Part shown: positions 32,535 to 40,232 of the stretch, piece after piece
How positions within the stretch are numbered: position 1 is the stretch's first letter
Layout of the letters: each line of letters begins with the position of its first letter
NCBI RefSeq assembly: GCF_001953885.1
Contig: NZ_MQUS01000002.1
Coordinates: 310,001 to 374,000 of the forward strand
Origin: Streptomyces sp. IMTB 2501
Lineage (GTDB): Bacteria > Actinomycetota > Actinomycetes > Streptomycetales > Streptomycetaceae
Length of the DNA: 64,000 bases
Direction: 5' to 3'
The notes under the pieces: model-generated
What the model saw: the letters and a program-made list of their open reading frames with translations, nothing else
Told to the model about the DNA's origin: nothing
Databases searched by the model: none
Program-made: the position numbers and the translations under genes

Positions 32535-34505
32535 CTAGTGGGCCGCGCCTTCGAGGGTCACGTCCGCGGCGCGGACGAAGCCGACCCGGTGGCCGTACTG
32601 GATCTCGTAGTACAGGTCCTTGCCCATCACGACCCGGTGCGAGTCGGTGGTGAAGGTGGCCGAGTAGTCGTACTCGCCCGGCACCTCGTCACCGACCACG
32701 TACGTCTGCCCGGCCGGGATCGTGTACGGCAGCGGCACGACCGACTGCACGGGGACGCCCTCCGGGTAGGCCTCCTTCTCCGGGTAGGCCCTGCCGTACA
32801 CCGGGACGCTCGCCAGGCCCTCCTTCGGCGTGATCACCAGCCCCTTGGCGGGCACCGCCGTCGGAGCCTGGCGCGGGTTCTGGAACCAGGCCTTCTGGCC
32901 CAGGTACCAGATCGCGGTCCAGTCGCCCCAGCGGTCCGCGACCGCGTACTGCTGACCGGTGGAGACCCGGGAGGACAGGTCGTTCACGTCGATGGTCGGG
33001 TCCGCCTTCATGCCGATGTCCTTGATCAGCGGCGCGTTCACGTCGTGGTCCGAGTAGAGCCGCACCTCACCGGAACCGTGCGCCGGGCAGAGCTCGCCCT
33101 TGGTGGTGCAGCCCGTGTACGCCGGCTGGTTCGAGGTGTAGTCCGGCAGGATCGTCACCAGCCCCGACCGCTTGCCGGCGGTCCGCCTGAACGGGTGGCC
33201 CAGCAGCTGGAAGTAGTGCCGCCAGTCCCAGTACGGGCCAGGGTCCGTGTGCATGCCGGGGATCGTTGACGCGGTCGGACCGGGCACGTTCTCGTGGCCG
33301 AGGATGTGCTGCCGGTCCAGCGGGATGTCGTACTTCCGGCTCAGGTACTTCACCAGCCGGGCCGAGGACCGGTACATCGCCTCCGTGTACCAGGCGTCCG
33401 GGTTGGCGAGGAAGCCCTCGTGCTCGATGCCGATGGACCGGGCGTTGATGTCCCAGTTGCCCGCGTGCCAGGCCACGTCCTTCGCCTTGACGTGCTGGGC
33501 GATCAGACCATCAGTGGAGCGCACGGTGTAGTTCCACGACACATAGGTCGGGTCCTGGATCAGGTTCAGCACCCCGTCCCAGGTGCCCTCCGTGTCATGG
33601 ATGACGATGTACTTGATGGGCTGCGACACAGGGCGGTCGCCGAGGTCGTGGTTGCCGTAGTCGTTGTTCCCGAACTGGGCGTACGGCGCCCACACCGCCT
33701 CGCACGACACCGAGCCCGGGCACTCGATGCCGTCCGTCGGCAGTGTGCCCAGGCCCGCTCGCCGCAACTGGGCGGTGTCGGCGGTCAGCCGCGGCTGGGC
33801 CGCGAGCGCGACCAGCTGGCCGTCGTCCGTGGTGCGCTCCTCGCCCGTGCGCAGGATGTCGTACACGTCGTTGGCGTACGCCGCCGCGGTCGCCGTGTCG
33901 TCGGCGCCGGAGAAGCGGGCCACCGCCGCGTACCAGTCGTCCGGGTCTGCGCTCAGTGGCTCGCCCAGTTGCTTCTGCGCGGCGGCGAGCAGGGCGGCGC
34001 CGCCGGCCACGTTCGCCGCCGGGTCGGTGCGCAGGTCCGAGGCCGGCCGGCCGGTCAGCCGCGCGGCCTTCGCCAGCGTCTTGAGCCGGGCGGGGAGCGC
34101 GGACTCGGCCGGCACCCTGACGTCCGGGTGCAGGGCGGCGCGGGAGCCGTCACCGCGGGCGTCCTCCGCGCCCTCGGCGAGATGCTCCGTGGCGGCGATC
34201 GCGGTCCGGGCGTCCGTGAGGTGCATCGGGCCGTAGCCGCCGCTCACGCTCGGCGCGCCCGCGTGCCAGTCCCAGCGGGACTGCAGGTAGGAGACGGCCA
34301 GCAGAACGCTCTGCGGCACGTGGTACTCGGCCGCGGCGGAGGCGAACGCCTGCTGCAGCCGGTGCGCGGAGGAGTCGGGGGCACCCTGGGCGGGGGCGGC
34401 GCCGAGCAGCGGCAGCAGCAGGGCCGCGGACGCCAACGGGCCGGCGGCCCGCCGCAGTTGTCTGTGGCCGTGGATGGACGGGGAGTGCGTGGCGGAACCT
34501 CGCAA
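32535..34505 (-). CDS. Secreted N-acetylmuramoyl-L-alanine amidase (Amidase_2)
   Basis: A 656-residue exported cell-wall hydrolase. The TTG at 34505 is taken as start because AGGAGG lies five bases upstream; no ATG or GTG is better placed. A signal peptide follows (hydrophobic ASAALLLPLLGAAPAQG). Residues about 45-210 form a helical lytic-transglycosylase-like or lysozyme-fold region (QSVLLAVSYLQSRWDW). The Amidase_2 domain is about 290-440, with zinc ligands expected at VIHDTEG, HAGNWDINARSIGIEHEG and MHTDPGPYWDW. The C-terminal part is beta-rich and probably SH3-like (DRWGDWTAIWYLGQKAWF). It cleaves the bond between MurNAc and the stem peptide. It is separated from the gene upstream by a strong terminator. 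Confidence 0.9.
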   Translation of the reverse strand: MRGSATHSPSIHGHRQLRRAAGPLASAALLLPLLGAAPAQGAPDSSAHRLQQAFASAAAEYHVPQSVLLAVSYLQSRWDWHAGAPSVSGGYGPMHLTDARTAIAATEHLAEGAEDARGDGSRAALHPDVRVPAESALPARLKTLAKAARLTGRPASDLRTDPAANVAGGAALLAAAQKQLGEPLSADPDDWYAAVARFSGADDTATAAAYANDVYDILRTGEERTTDDGQLVALAAQPRLTADTAQLRRAGLGTLPTDGIECPGSVSCEAVWAPYAQFGNNDYGNHDLGDRPVSQPIKYIVIHDTEGTWDGVLNLIQDPTYVSWNYTVRSTDGLIAQHVKAKDVAWHAGNWDINARSIGIEHEGFLANPDAWYTEAMYRSSARLVKYLSRKYDIPLDRQHILGHENVPGPTASTIPGMHTDPGPYWDWRHYFQLLGHPFRRTAGKRSGLVTILPDYTSNQPAYTGCTTKGELCPAHGSGEVRLYSDHDVNAPLIKDIGMKADPTIDVNDLSSRVSTGQQYAVADRWGDWTAIWYLGQKAWFQNPRQAPTAVPAKGLVITPKEGLASVPVYGRAYPEKEAYPEGVPVQSVVPLPYTIPAGQTYVVGDEVPGEYDYSATFTTDSHRVVMGKDLYYEIQYGHRVGFVRAADVTLEGAAH

Positions 34506-34782
34506 AGCGGCCTCCTGAGACGGGCGGGCGTGGCGGGGCGTGCGGCGCCGAGCTGGGTCAGTGGTACCGGCTGGCCGACGATCCGTCAATGATGCCTTCA
34601 GGACGGTGATTTCCCACGTCACGGAGGGGTTTTCGGCGAGTTTCGCGACGGCGGTGCGTGGGCCTGCGCGGCGTCACTGGCGTACACCAGTGGCCACTTC
34701 GCGCGCGTGTGCGCAACGCGCACGGACAGCGGACGTGCGCACCGCGTCTGCACAGCGGGCGCGCGCGAACGCGACCGGGCAT
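34506..34782. other. Amidase upstream region with inverted repeat at 34675-34692
   Basis: No gene is seen in this stretch, which with the terminator forms the 330-bp gap between the amidase and phosphotransferase genes. It contains CACTGG-CGTACA-CCAGTG (34675-34692), a perfect 6-bp-arm inverted repeat, and further dyads of the type GTGCG-CAACG-CGCAC near 34715. These sit 170-210 bp upstream of the amidase start and could be operators; nothing identifies the factor. Confidence 0.35.
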
Positions 34783-34830
34783 ACGAAGGTCCGCGGTGCG
34801 CCGCCGCTCTGGCGCACCGCGGACCTTCGT
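34783..34830 (-). terminator. Terminator hairpin with a perfect 20-bp stem
   Basis: The arms 34783-34802 and 34811-34830 are exact reverse complements (ACGAAGGTCCGCGGTGCGCC on the left), with an 8-base loop. It begins five bases after the phosphotransferase stop. It should terminate that transcript before the amidase gene and, being symmetric, could also act on rightward transcription. Confidence 0.9.
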
Positions 34831-34835
34831 CCCCG

Positions 34836-35981
34836 TCAGCGAGTGCCGACCGCCGCGCGGACGGCCTTGCGGGCCATCTGGCAGTCGTCGTGCAGCCGCC
34901 TGAGCAGCAGCCGCTGTTCCTCGCCGGACGGCGCAGCACCCGGGTGGGCCAGGCCCGGTGCCGCCGGGGCCGTATCGTGCATCGAACGCTGCACGGCCGT
35001 CTCGTACCTGCGGATCTCCCGGGTCAGCAGCAGCATCAGATTGACCAGGAAGGCGTCCCGGGAGGCCGGGCCCGCCGACTGGGCGATCTGGCTGATCTGC
35101 CGCCGGGCCACCGGCGCGTCCCCCAGGACCAGCCACAAGGTCGCCAGGTCGTACCCCGGCAGATACCAGCCCGCGTGCTCCCAGTCCACCAGCACTGGAC
35201 CGGCCGGTGACAGAAGGATGTTCGACAGCAGGGCGTCGCCGTGGCAGAACTGCAGCATGCCCTGGCGGCCGACCTCGTGGGCGATGCCGTGCAGCAGTTT
35301 CTGCAGGTCGCCGAGGTCCCGGTCGGTGAGCAGACCCAGCTCGTGGTACCGGGAGATCCGGGCGCCGTAGTCCAGGGGCATCTCGAAGGTGCCTGCCGGG
35401 GGCCGCCAGGAGTTCAGCCGGCACAGTGCGCCGAGCGCGGCCCGGATGTCCGCGCGCGGTGGCGCCTCCACCGGATGCCGCTGCAGCGCCGCCACACGGC
35501 CCGGCGCCCGCTCGATCACCAGGGTGCAGTTGTCCGGGTCCGCCGCGATCAGCCGGGGCACGCGGACCGGAGGCCGGTGCCGGACGAACGAGCGGTATGC
35601 GGCTATTTCGTGCCGGCTCCGCTCGGCCCAGGCGGGCGAGTGGTCCAGCAGACACTTGGCGACGGCCGTGCTCCGCCCTGTCGTCCCGACCAGAAGGACG
35701 GACCGTCCGCTGCGCCGCAGCACCTGCACTGGAGAGAACTCCGGACAGATCCGGTGCACCGAGGCGATGGCGGTGCGCAACTGCGCGCCCTGGGGACCGG
35801 ACAAGTCGAGTCTCCCGCTGAGCGGTTGGGTACCGGGCTGCCCCGGGACCCGCCGCGGCCGGCCCGCGACCGGTACCGGTCCGCCCGGACGCGCCACCGG
35901 GTCGAGGTACGGCCCGCCGCCGGTGGGGCGGGGACGCAGCGGCCGGGGCGGGGCGGACACGGAGGACGATGCTGCGTACAT
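34836..35981 (-). CDS. Phosphotransferase (aminoglycoside phosphotransferase/choline kinase fold)
   Basis: A 381-residue protein. The first 60 residues are Pro/Arg/Gly-rich and look disordered. The APH fold follows: a degenerate N-lobe ([21 protein letters not shown], with Lys for ATP), catalytic loop [13 protein letters not shown] (around residue 245) and metal motif [21 protein letters not shown]. The His-Gly-Asp and Asp-Trp-Glu motifs are intact, so it is probably an active small-molecule kinase. The substrate is unknown, and antibiotic resistance should not be assumed. It is divergent from the NsdA-like gene. The ATG at 35981 has a weak purine box 14 bases upstream; ATGs further upstream are possible. 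Confidence 0.82.
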   Translation of the reverse strand: MYAASSSVSAPPRPLRPRPTGGGPYLDPVARPGGPVPVAGRPRRVPGQPGTQPLSGRLDLSGPQGAQLRTAIASVHRICPEFSPVQVLRRSGRSVLLVGTTGRSTAVAKCLLDHSPAWAERSRHEIAAYRSFVRHRPPVRVPRLIAADPDNCTLVIERAPGRVAALQRHPVEAPPRADIRAALGALCRLNSWRPPAGTFEMPLDYGARISRYHELGLLTDRDLGDLQKLLHGIAHEVGRQGMLQFCHGDALLSNILLSPAGPVLVDWEHAGWYLPGYDLATLWLVLGDAPVARRQISQIAQSAGPASRDAFLVNLMLLLTREIRRYETAVQRSMHDTAPAAPGLAHPGAAPSGEEQRLLLRRLHDDCQMARKAVRAAVGTR

Positions 35982-36216
35982 GGGAGATACAGATCCCTTC
36001 GTGTGCCTGCGGTGCCTGCCTGTGGTTCCGTGCTCGGCGCGCATGCGTGAGACCGGTGCTCGGGGGAGTCCGTACTCCGTTCGCATGCACTGCGAGCGCG
36101 CGCCTGCCCGGCCCGGCCGCCGGGGTGCACCCTGGGGAATGCACCTGTCGTACTGAGTTGGCGACCGGGTCGGGGTGGCGCGTTCCTACTCGACACCCGA
36201 TGCCCCGTGGCACACC
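35982..36216. other. Divergent intergenic region, phosphotransferase and NsdA-like genes
   Basis: This is the larger part of a 326-bp gap with no gene that I can support. It contains the phosphotransferase leader and GC-rich sequence of no recognised type. The notable element, three phased 10-bp repeats, follows at 36217. Confidence 0.3.
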
Positions 36217-36246
36217 ATCTGGCGGACCCTGGCGAACCCTGGCGAA
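36217..36246 (+). repeat. Three 10-bp direct repeats upstream of the NsdA-like gene
   Basis: ATCTGGCGGA, CCCTGGCGAA and CCCTGGCGAA follow one another without gaps (36217-36226, 36227-36236, 36237-36246). The centres are one DNA turn apart, so all lie on the same face. They end 61 bp before the GTG at 36308, just above the expected promoter. This arrangement is typical of activator or response-regulator sites. Confidence 0.6.
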
Positions 36247-36307
36247 TAGTCGCCCGGCAACTTCTACCGGGCTACTGTCAACTCAGCCGAGAACCTGGGG
36301 GCTTGAC

Positions 36308-37801
36308 GTGAGCGGACAACCCAACACCCGCCTGGCGGACCTGTTCGGCCTGGCCGGCTGGTCCAAGGGTGAACTCGCGAGGCTGGTCAACAAGCAGGCG
36401 GCGGCCATGGGCCACCCCCAGTTGTCGACCGACACCTCCCGGGTGCGGCGGTGGATCGACATGGGAGAGATCCCGCGCGATCCGGTGCCGCGGGTGCTGG
36501 CGGCCCTGTTCACCGAGCGTCTCGGCCGTGTCGTGACCATCGAGGACCTCGGTCTGGTGCGGCACGGGCGTGCGGGAAGACGGCAGGGCGACGGGATCGA
36601 GGAACATCCCGACGGCGTGCCGTGGGCGCCCGAACGTACCGCCGCGGTCCTCACCGAATTCACGGGAATGGACCTCATGCTCAACCGACGCGGCTTGGTG
36701 GGCGCGGGTGCCGCGCTCGCCGCGGGATCAGCACTCAGCAGCGCCATGTACGACTGGTTGCACACCGACCCGGCCCTGAAGGCCGACGCCCCCGTCCTCG
36801 ACGACCCCCTGCACGCCGACCCCGCTGGGTTCGACCGCTATGAGGCCGCCCCCATCGGGTCGCAGGAGATCGAGGAACTGGAGCGCTCGGTCGAGGTGTT
36901 CCGCGCCTGGGACGCGGCCCGTGGCGGCGGGCTTCAGCGCAAGGCGGTCGTGGGCCAGCTCAACGAGGTGGGCGGCATGCTCGCCTACCACCATCCACCC
37001 CATCTCCAGCGCCGCCTGTGGGGCGTCGCCGCCAACCTCGCCGTCCTCGCGGGCTGGATGTCGCACGACGTCGGCCTGGAGCCCACGGCCCAGAAGTACT
37101 TCGTCATCGCCGCTCATGCCGCCCGTGAGGGCGGCGACCGGCCGCGCGCCGGTGAGGCCCTGTCCCGGGCGGCCCGGCAGATGGTGCACCTCGGCCGGCC
37201 CGACGACGCACTGAACCTGATGAAGCTCGCCCAGTCCGGCGCCGGCGACGGTCTGCAGCCGCGCACCAAGGCGATGTTCCACACCATCGAGGCCTGGGCG
37301 CAGGCGTCGATGGGCAAGGGGCAGGCCATGCGCCGTACCCTCGGGCAGGCGGAGGACATGTTCGTCGCCTGCCGGGGCGAGGCGGAACCACTGGACTGGA
37401 TGCAGACCTTCAAGGACGAGGACCTGTACGGCATGCAGGCCCTCGCCTACCGCACGCTGGCGGAGTACGACCCGAGCGAGGCCGCGCACGCCCAGTACTA
37501 CGCGGAGAAGGCGCTCGCCCTGCGCGTCGACGGGCGGGAGCGATCGAAGATCTTCGACCATCTGTCCATGGCGTCGGCCTGCTTCCTCGCCGACGACCCC
37601 GAACAGGCCGACCGCTATGCCCGGCTGGCCCTGATGTCGATGGGCTCGAACTCCTCCCGTCGCACCTGGGACCGGCTGCGGCAGATGTACCGGCTGACCG
37701 CGGAGTACGCCGGCTATCCGAAGATCCATGAACTGCGGGAGGAGATCCGGCTCGCCCTGCCCAAGCCGAGGGCCAAGGGCGCGGGCACCGCACAGGCGTA
37801 A
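36308..37801 (+). CDS. NsdA-like developmental regulator
   Basis: A 497-residue protein of the NsdA type; NsdA is a negative regulator of differentiation and antibiotic production in S. coelicolor (about 500 residues). The N-terminus TRLADLFGLAGWSKGELARLVN looks like a divergent helix-turn-helix. DTSRVRRWIDMGEIPRDPVPRVLAALFTERLGR follows, a block seen in BldD/NsdA-like cytoplasmic regulators. From about residue 190 the protein is all-helical with TPR-like repeats (AQKYFVIAAHAAREGGDRPRAGEALSRAARQMVHLGRPDDALNLMKLA). The GTG start has GGGGG upstream. The neighbours (phosphatase, SsgA-like) also point to development. Assignment as the NsdA orthologue rather than a paralogue is not certain. Confidence 0.75.
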   Translation: MSGQPNTRLADLFGLAGWSKGELARLVNKQAAAMGHPQLSTDTSRVRRWIDMGEIPRDPVPRVLAALFTERLGRVVTIEDLGLVRHGRAGRRQGDGIEEHPDGVPWAPERTAAVLTEFTGMDLMLNRRGLVGAGAALAAGSALSSAMYDWLHTDPALKADAPVLDDPLHADPAGFDRYEAAPIGSQEIEELERSVEVFRAWDAARGGGLQRKAVVGQLNEVGGMLAYHHPPHLQRRLWGVAANLAVLAGWMSHDVGLEPTAQKYFVIAAHAAREGGDRPRAGEALSRAARQMVHLGRPDDALNLMKLAQSGAGDGLQPRTKAMFHTIEAWAQASMGKGQAMRRTLGQAEDMFVACRGEAEPLDWMQTFKDEDLYGMQALAYRTLAEYDPSEAAHAQYYAEKALALRVDGRERSKIFDHLSMASACFLADDPEQADRYARLALMSMGSNSSRRTWDRLRQMYRLTAEYAGYPKIHELREEIRLALPKPRAKGAGTAQA

Positions 37802-37803
37802 GC

Positions 37804-37824
37804 GCACAGGCACGGGGCCTGTGC
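37804..37824 (+). terminator. Terminator hairpin after the NsdA-like gene
   Basis: GCACAGGC and GCCTGTGC form a perfect 8-bp stem around ACGGG, two bases after the stop codon. No U-tract is present. Confidence 0.65.
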
Positions 37825-37832
37825 AGCGGCTG

Positions 37833-37886
37833 ACTTCAACAGCCCTTACTGCCTGGACAACTTCAACAGCTCCCACTGCCTCGACA
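37833..37886. repeat. Two 27-bp tandem repeats in the convergent gap
   Basis: Units 37833-37859 and 37860-37886 share ACTTCAACAGC...ACTGCCT.GACA, with four mismatches in 27 positions. They lie between the terminator of the NsdA-like gene and the end of the phosphatase gene. The unit length is a multiple of three and both strands stay open, but no start codon or ribosome site supports translation. Confidence 0.8.
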
Positions 37887-37900
37887 ACTCATGGTCCGGC

Positions 37901-39340
37901 TCACGCGGTGACCTTGGCGACGAGCACGCACGCGTCGTCCTCGCGTCCGGCGCCGCCGAACTCCTCGACCAGCGTCCGTACGCTGTCCTGCGCCGTGCGC
38001 GCGGCTCGGAACCGTGGGGCGAGGTCGAGCAGGCGGTCGACGGCCGCGGTCGGGCTGTGCCCCGGCACCAGTCCGTCGGTGTACAGCAGGAGCAGGTCAC
38101 CGGGTTCGAGGGTCACCTCGGCCTGTCCATAGACGGCGCCCGAGGTGGCGCCGAGCAGGACGCCGTCGGGTGCGTTCAGCAGGCGCCCCGTCCCGTCGCG
38201 GTACAGCAGCGGGGCGGGGTGTCCTGCCTGCGCCCAGACCAGGGTGTGCGTCGCGGGCCGGTAGCGGCAGCAGACGGCGCTGCCGAGGGCGGGCTGCACG
38301 GTGGCGTCCAGTAACTGGTTGAGCATGCCGAGCAGTTCACCGGGCCGGGTGCCGGCCAGCGCCATGCCGCGCACGGCGCCGAGCAGCATCGCCATACCGG
38401 AGGCGACGGACACCCCGTGCCCGGTGAGATCGCCGACGCTGAGCAGGGTCTCACCGTCGGAGAGTTCCAGCGCGTCGTACCAGTCGCCGCCGATCAGCGT
38501 GTCCGTGGCCGCGGGGAGGCGGTGGGCGGCGAGGTCGAGGGTGCGTGGGCCCCGGTGCGGGAGCCGCAGGGAGCCGCGCCATGGCGGTAGCACGGCTTCC
38601 TGCAGCTCGGTCGCGATCCGGTGCTCGGCCTGCTCCTGCCGGCGCTGACGCTGCAGCGAGTCACGGGTCTCGTGCACCGTCCGCCGGCAGCGGCGCAGTT
38701 CGCTGACGTCCCGCAGCACGGCCCACATCGAGGCGGTGCCGCCGTCGGCTCCGAGCACGGGTTCGCCCATCATGTGCACGGCCCGGACGGTGCCCTCGGG
38801 CCGTACGACACGGAACTCGCCGTCGATGGGTTTGCCGTCGACCAGGCAGTCCGTCACCATCGCGGTCAGTTTCGGCCGGTCCTCGTCCAGGACCAGCGAG
38901 GGCAGTTCGTCCAGGGTGAGGGCGGGGGCGTCCGGGTCGAGGCCGAGGATCTGGTACAGCTCCCCGGACCAGGTCGCCGCGTCCGTCAGCAGGTCCCACT
39001 CCGCGCTGCCGACGCGGCTGAGCAGCGAGTCGCTGGGGGCGGGGGCCGGCGCGGGCCGGACGGCGAGCAGCCCGGCGGGTTCGGCAGGATCGGCCGGCTC
39101 GGGGTGCGGGCCGTCCCGGAGCTGGGCCAAGTGGGCGTCCAGGTCGTCCAGTTGGTGCAGCGCGAGGTCGTACAGGGCGCGCTGCCAGCGTTCCTCCGGG
39201 TCCGAACCGTCGCTCTGGGCGTCCCGCCGTACGGCGTCCACGTCGCCCTTGAGTCGCCGCGTCTGCGTGATCAGCGCCTCGACCGAGCCGCGTCCGGGTG
39301 GCTGGGTGGCAGAGCGGTCCGCGGAGACAGGGGACGGCAT
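37901..39340 (-). CDS. PAS-domain PP2C-type (SpoIIE) serine phosphatase
   Basis: A 479-residue cytosolic signalling protein. A helical N-terminus is followed by a PAS domain (about 105-225: ATWSGELYQILGLDPD, GEFRVVRPEGTVRAVHMMGEPV), a short coiled coil (SLQRQRRQEQAEHRIATELQEAVLP), and the SpoIIE/PP2C domain. Metal-binding Asp residues occur in GGDWYDALEL, SVGDLTGHG, LLLLYTDGLV and GREDDACVLV. Such enzymes dephosphorylate anti-anti-sigma factors. No anti-sigma kinase domain is fused here. The ATG at 39340 has GGAG six bases upstream. It is divergent from the SsgA-like gene and converges with the NsdA-like gene. Confidence 0.92.
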   Translation of the reverse strand: MPSPVSADRSATQPPGRGSVEALITQTRRLKGDVDAVRRDAQSDGSDPEERWQRALYDLALHQLDDLDAHLAQLRDGPHPEPADPAEPAGLLAVRPAPAPAPSDSLLSRVGSAEWDLLTDAATWSGELYQILGLDPDAPALTLDELPSLVLDEDRPKLTAMVTDCLVDGKPIDGEFRVVRPEGTVRAVHMMGEPVLGADGGTASMWAVLRDVSELRRCRRTVHETRDSLQRQRRQEQAEHRIATELQEAVLPPWRGSLRLPHRGPRTLDLAAHRLPAATDTLIGGDWYDALELSDGETLLSVGDLTGHGVSVASGMAMLLGAVRGMALAGTRPGELLGMLNQLLDATVQPALGSAVCCRYRPATHTLVWAQAGHPAPLLYRDGTGRLLNAPDGVLLGATSGAVYGQAEVTLEPGDLLLLYTDGLVPGHSPTAAVDRLLDLAPRFRAARTAQDSVRTLVEEFGGAGREDDACVLVAKVTA

Positions 39341-39685
39341 GACGCACTCCGGAGGGGACGATACGGCAGGGGGGACGAGGGACCGGTTACGACTGTTGCA
39401 CAGCCCGCGACGCCCCGTAAGGGATTTGGCAACACACGATACGGTGGTGCTTCCGGCATATGCCAGAGTCTCCCCGGAGTGATCCCCGTACGCGCATGGC
39501 GTACGCGTTTCGGGTGCCAAGTCGTAGAGGCCCTACGGGAGTTGCCTCAAGCGGGTCGCGTGTGCAGGGCATTCATCCGTATGTTCGTCGCTCCTGTGTT
39601 CCCGTGCGCCCTGACCGTCTTGTACCTGTCGAACTCTGACCGGATTTGGCGGCATGTGAAGTGCCTTCGCGGAGTCCATAAAGGC
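39341..39685. promoter_or_regulatory. 345-bp divergent promoter region with palindrome at 39487-39505
   Basis: No gene is seen. The main element is CGTACGC-GCATG-GCGTACG (39487-39505), perfect 7-bp arms around five bases. Also present are GGCATATGCC (near 39454) and CGTAG-AGGCC-CTACG (39523-39537). The region is AT-richer than its surroundings, especially near 39640-39690 before the SsgA-like start. It probably holds the promoters of both the phosphatase and the SsgA-like gene. Confidence 0.5.
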
Positions 39686-40102
39686 ATGGATGCCATCACT
39701 GTCGCACAGTCCGCCCAGGCCCGGCTGATCACCGCGGAGGACCAGGAGATTCCCGTGTCGGCCACGCTGCGCTACTCCACGGACGATCCGCTGGCCGTCT
39801 TCGTGGACTTCCCGGCCGAGGCCGCGCTGGAGGGCGAGGAGGTCAGCTGGGTCTTCGCGCGCTCCCTGCTCGACCAGGGGCTGCGGGCCCCGGCCGGCCA
39901 CGGGGACGTGCAGATCTGGCCGTACGGCCGTACGCGCACGGTGCTGGAGTTCCACTCGCCGCACGGACTGGCCCTGCTCCAGTTCCCCGCGTCCGCGCTG
40001 CGCCGCTTCCTGCTGCGCACCTACGCGATGGTGCCGGCCGGGCAGGAGGATCTGTCCGGGGTGGTGGAGCGCGGGCTGAGCGCCCTGTTCGGCGGGGTGT
40101 GA
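39686..40102 (+). CDS. SsgA-like sporulation/cell division regulator (SALP)
   Basis: A 138-residue protein of the SsgA/B family, unique to sporulating actinomycetes. SALPs steer septum placement and peptidoglycan work, and SsgB recruits FtsZ. Family-typical segments: PVSATLRYSTDDPLAVFVDFP, WVFARSLLDQGLRAPAGHGDVQIWP, LEFHSPHGLALLQFPASALRRFLLRTYAMVPAGQE. Length is normal (130-145). It has the longer first strand region of SALPs other than SsgB, so I do not assign it to a named member. It is divergent from the phosphatase gene. Confidence 0.9.
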   Translation: MDAITVAQSAQARLITAEDQEIPVSATLRYSTDDPLAVFVDFPAEAALEGEEVSWVFARSLLDQGLRAPAGHGDVQIWPYGRTRTVLEFHSPHGLALLQFPASALRRFLLRTYAMVPAGQEDLSGVVERGLSALFGGV

Positions 40103-40232
40103 GGGAACTCCCGGACGACTTTGACTCTTGTTCACCTTCGCCTCACCGCATCGGTCTGGACCCTGACCATCACCGCGGGCACCCTGGCGCGCGGTGTGCC
40201 GCAGGGGCACTCCGGTGACGAGGACGGGGCCA

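Noticed and set aside
34836..35981. Aminoglycoside resistance gene
   Set aside because: The APH fold is present, but the N-lobe is divergent and the N-terminus is disordered. Nothing links it to an antibiotic.
37830..37900. Peptide encoded by the 27-bp repeats
   Set aside because: Both strands are open, but there is no start codon with a ribosome site. It is better treated as a non-coding repeat.
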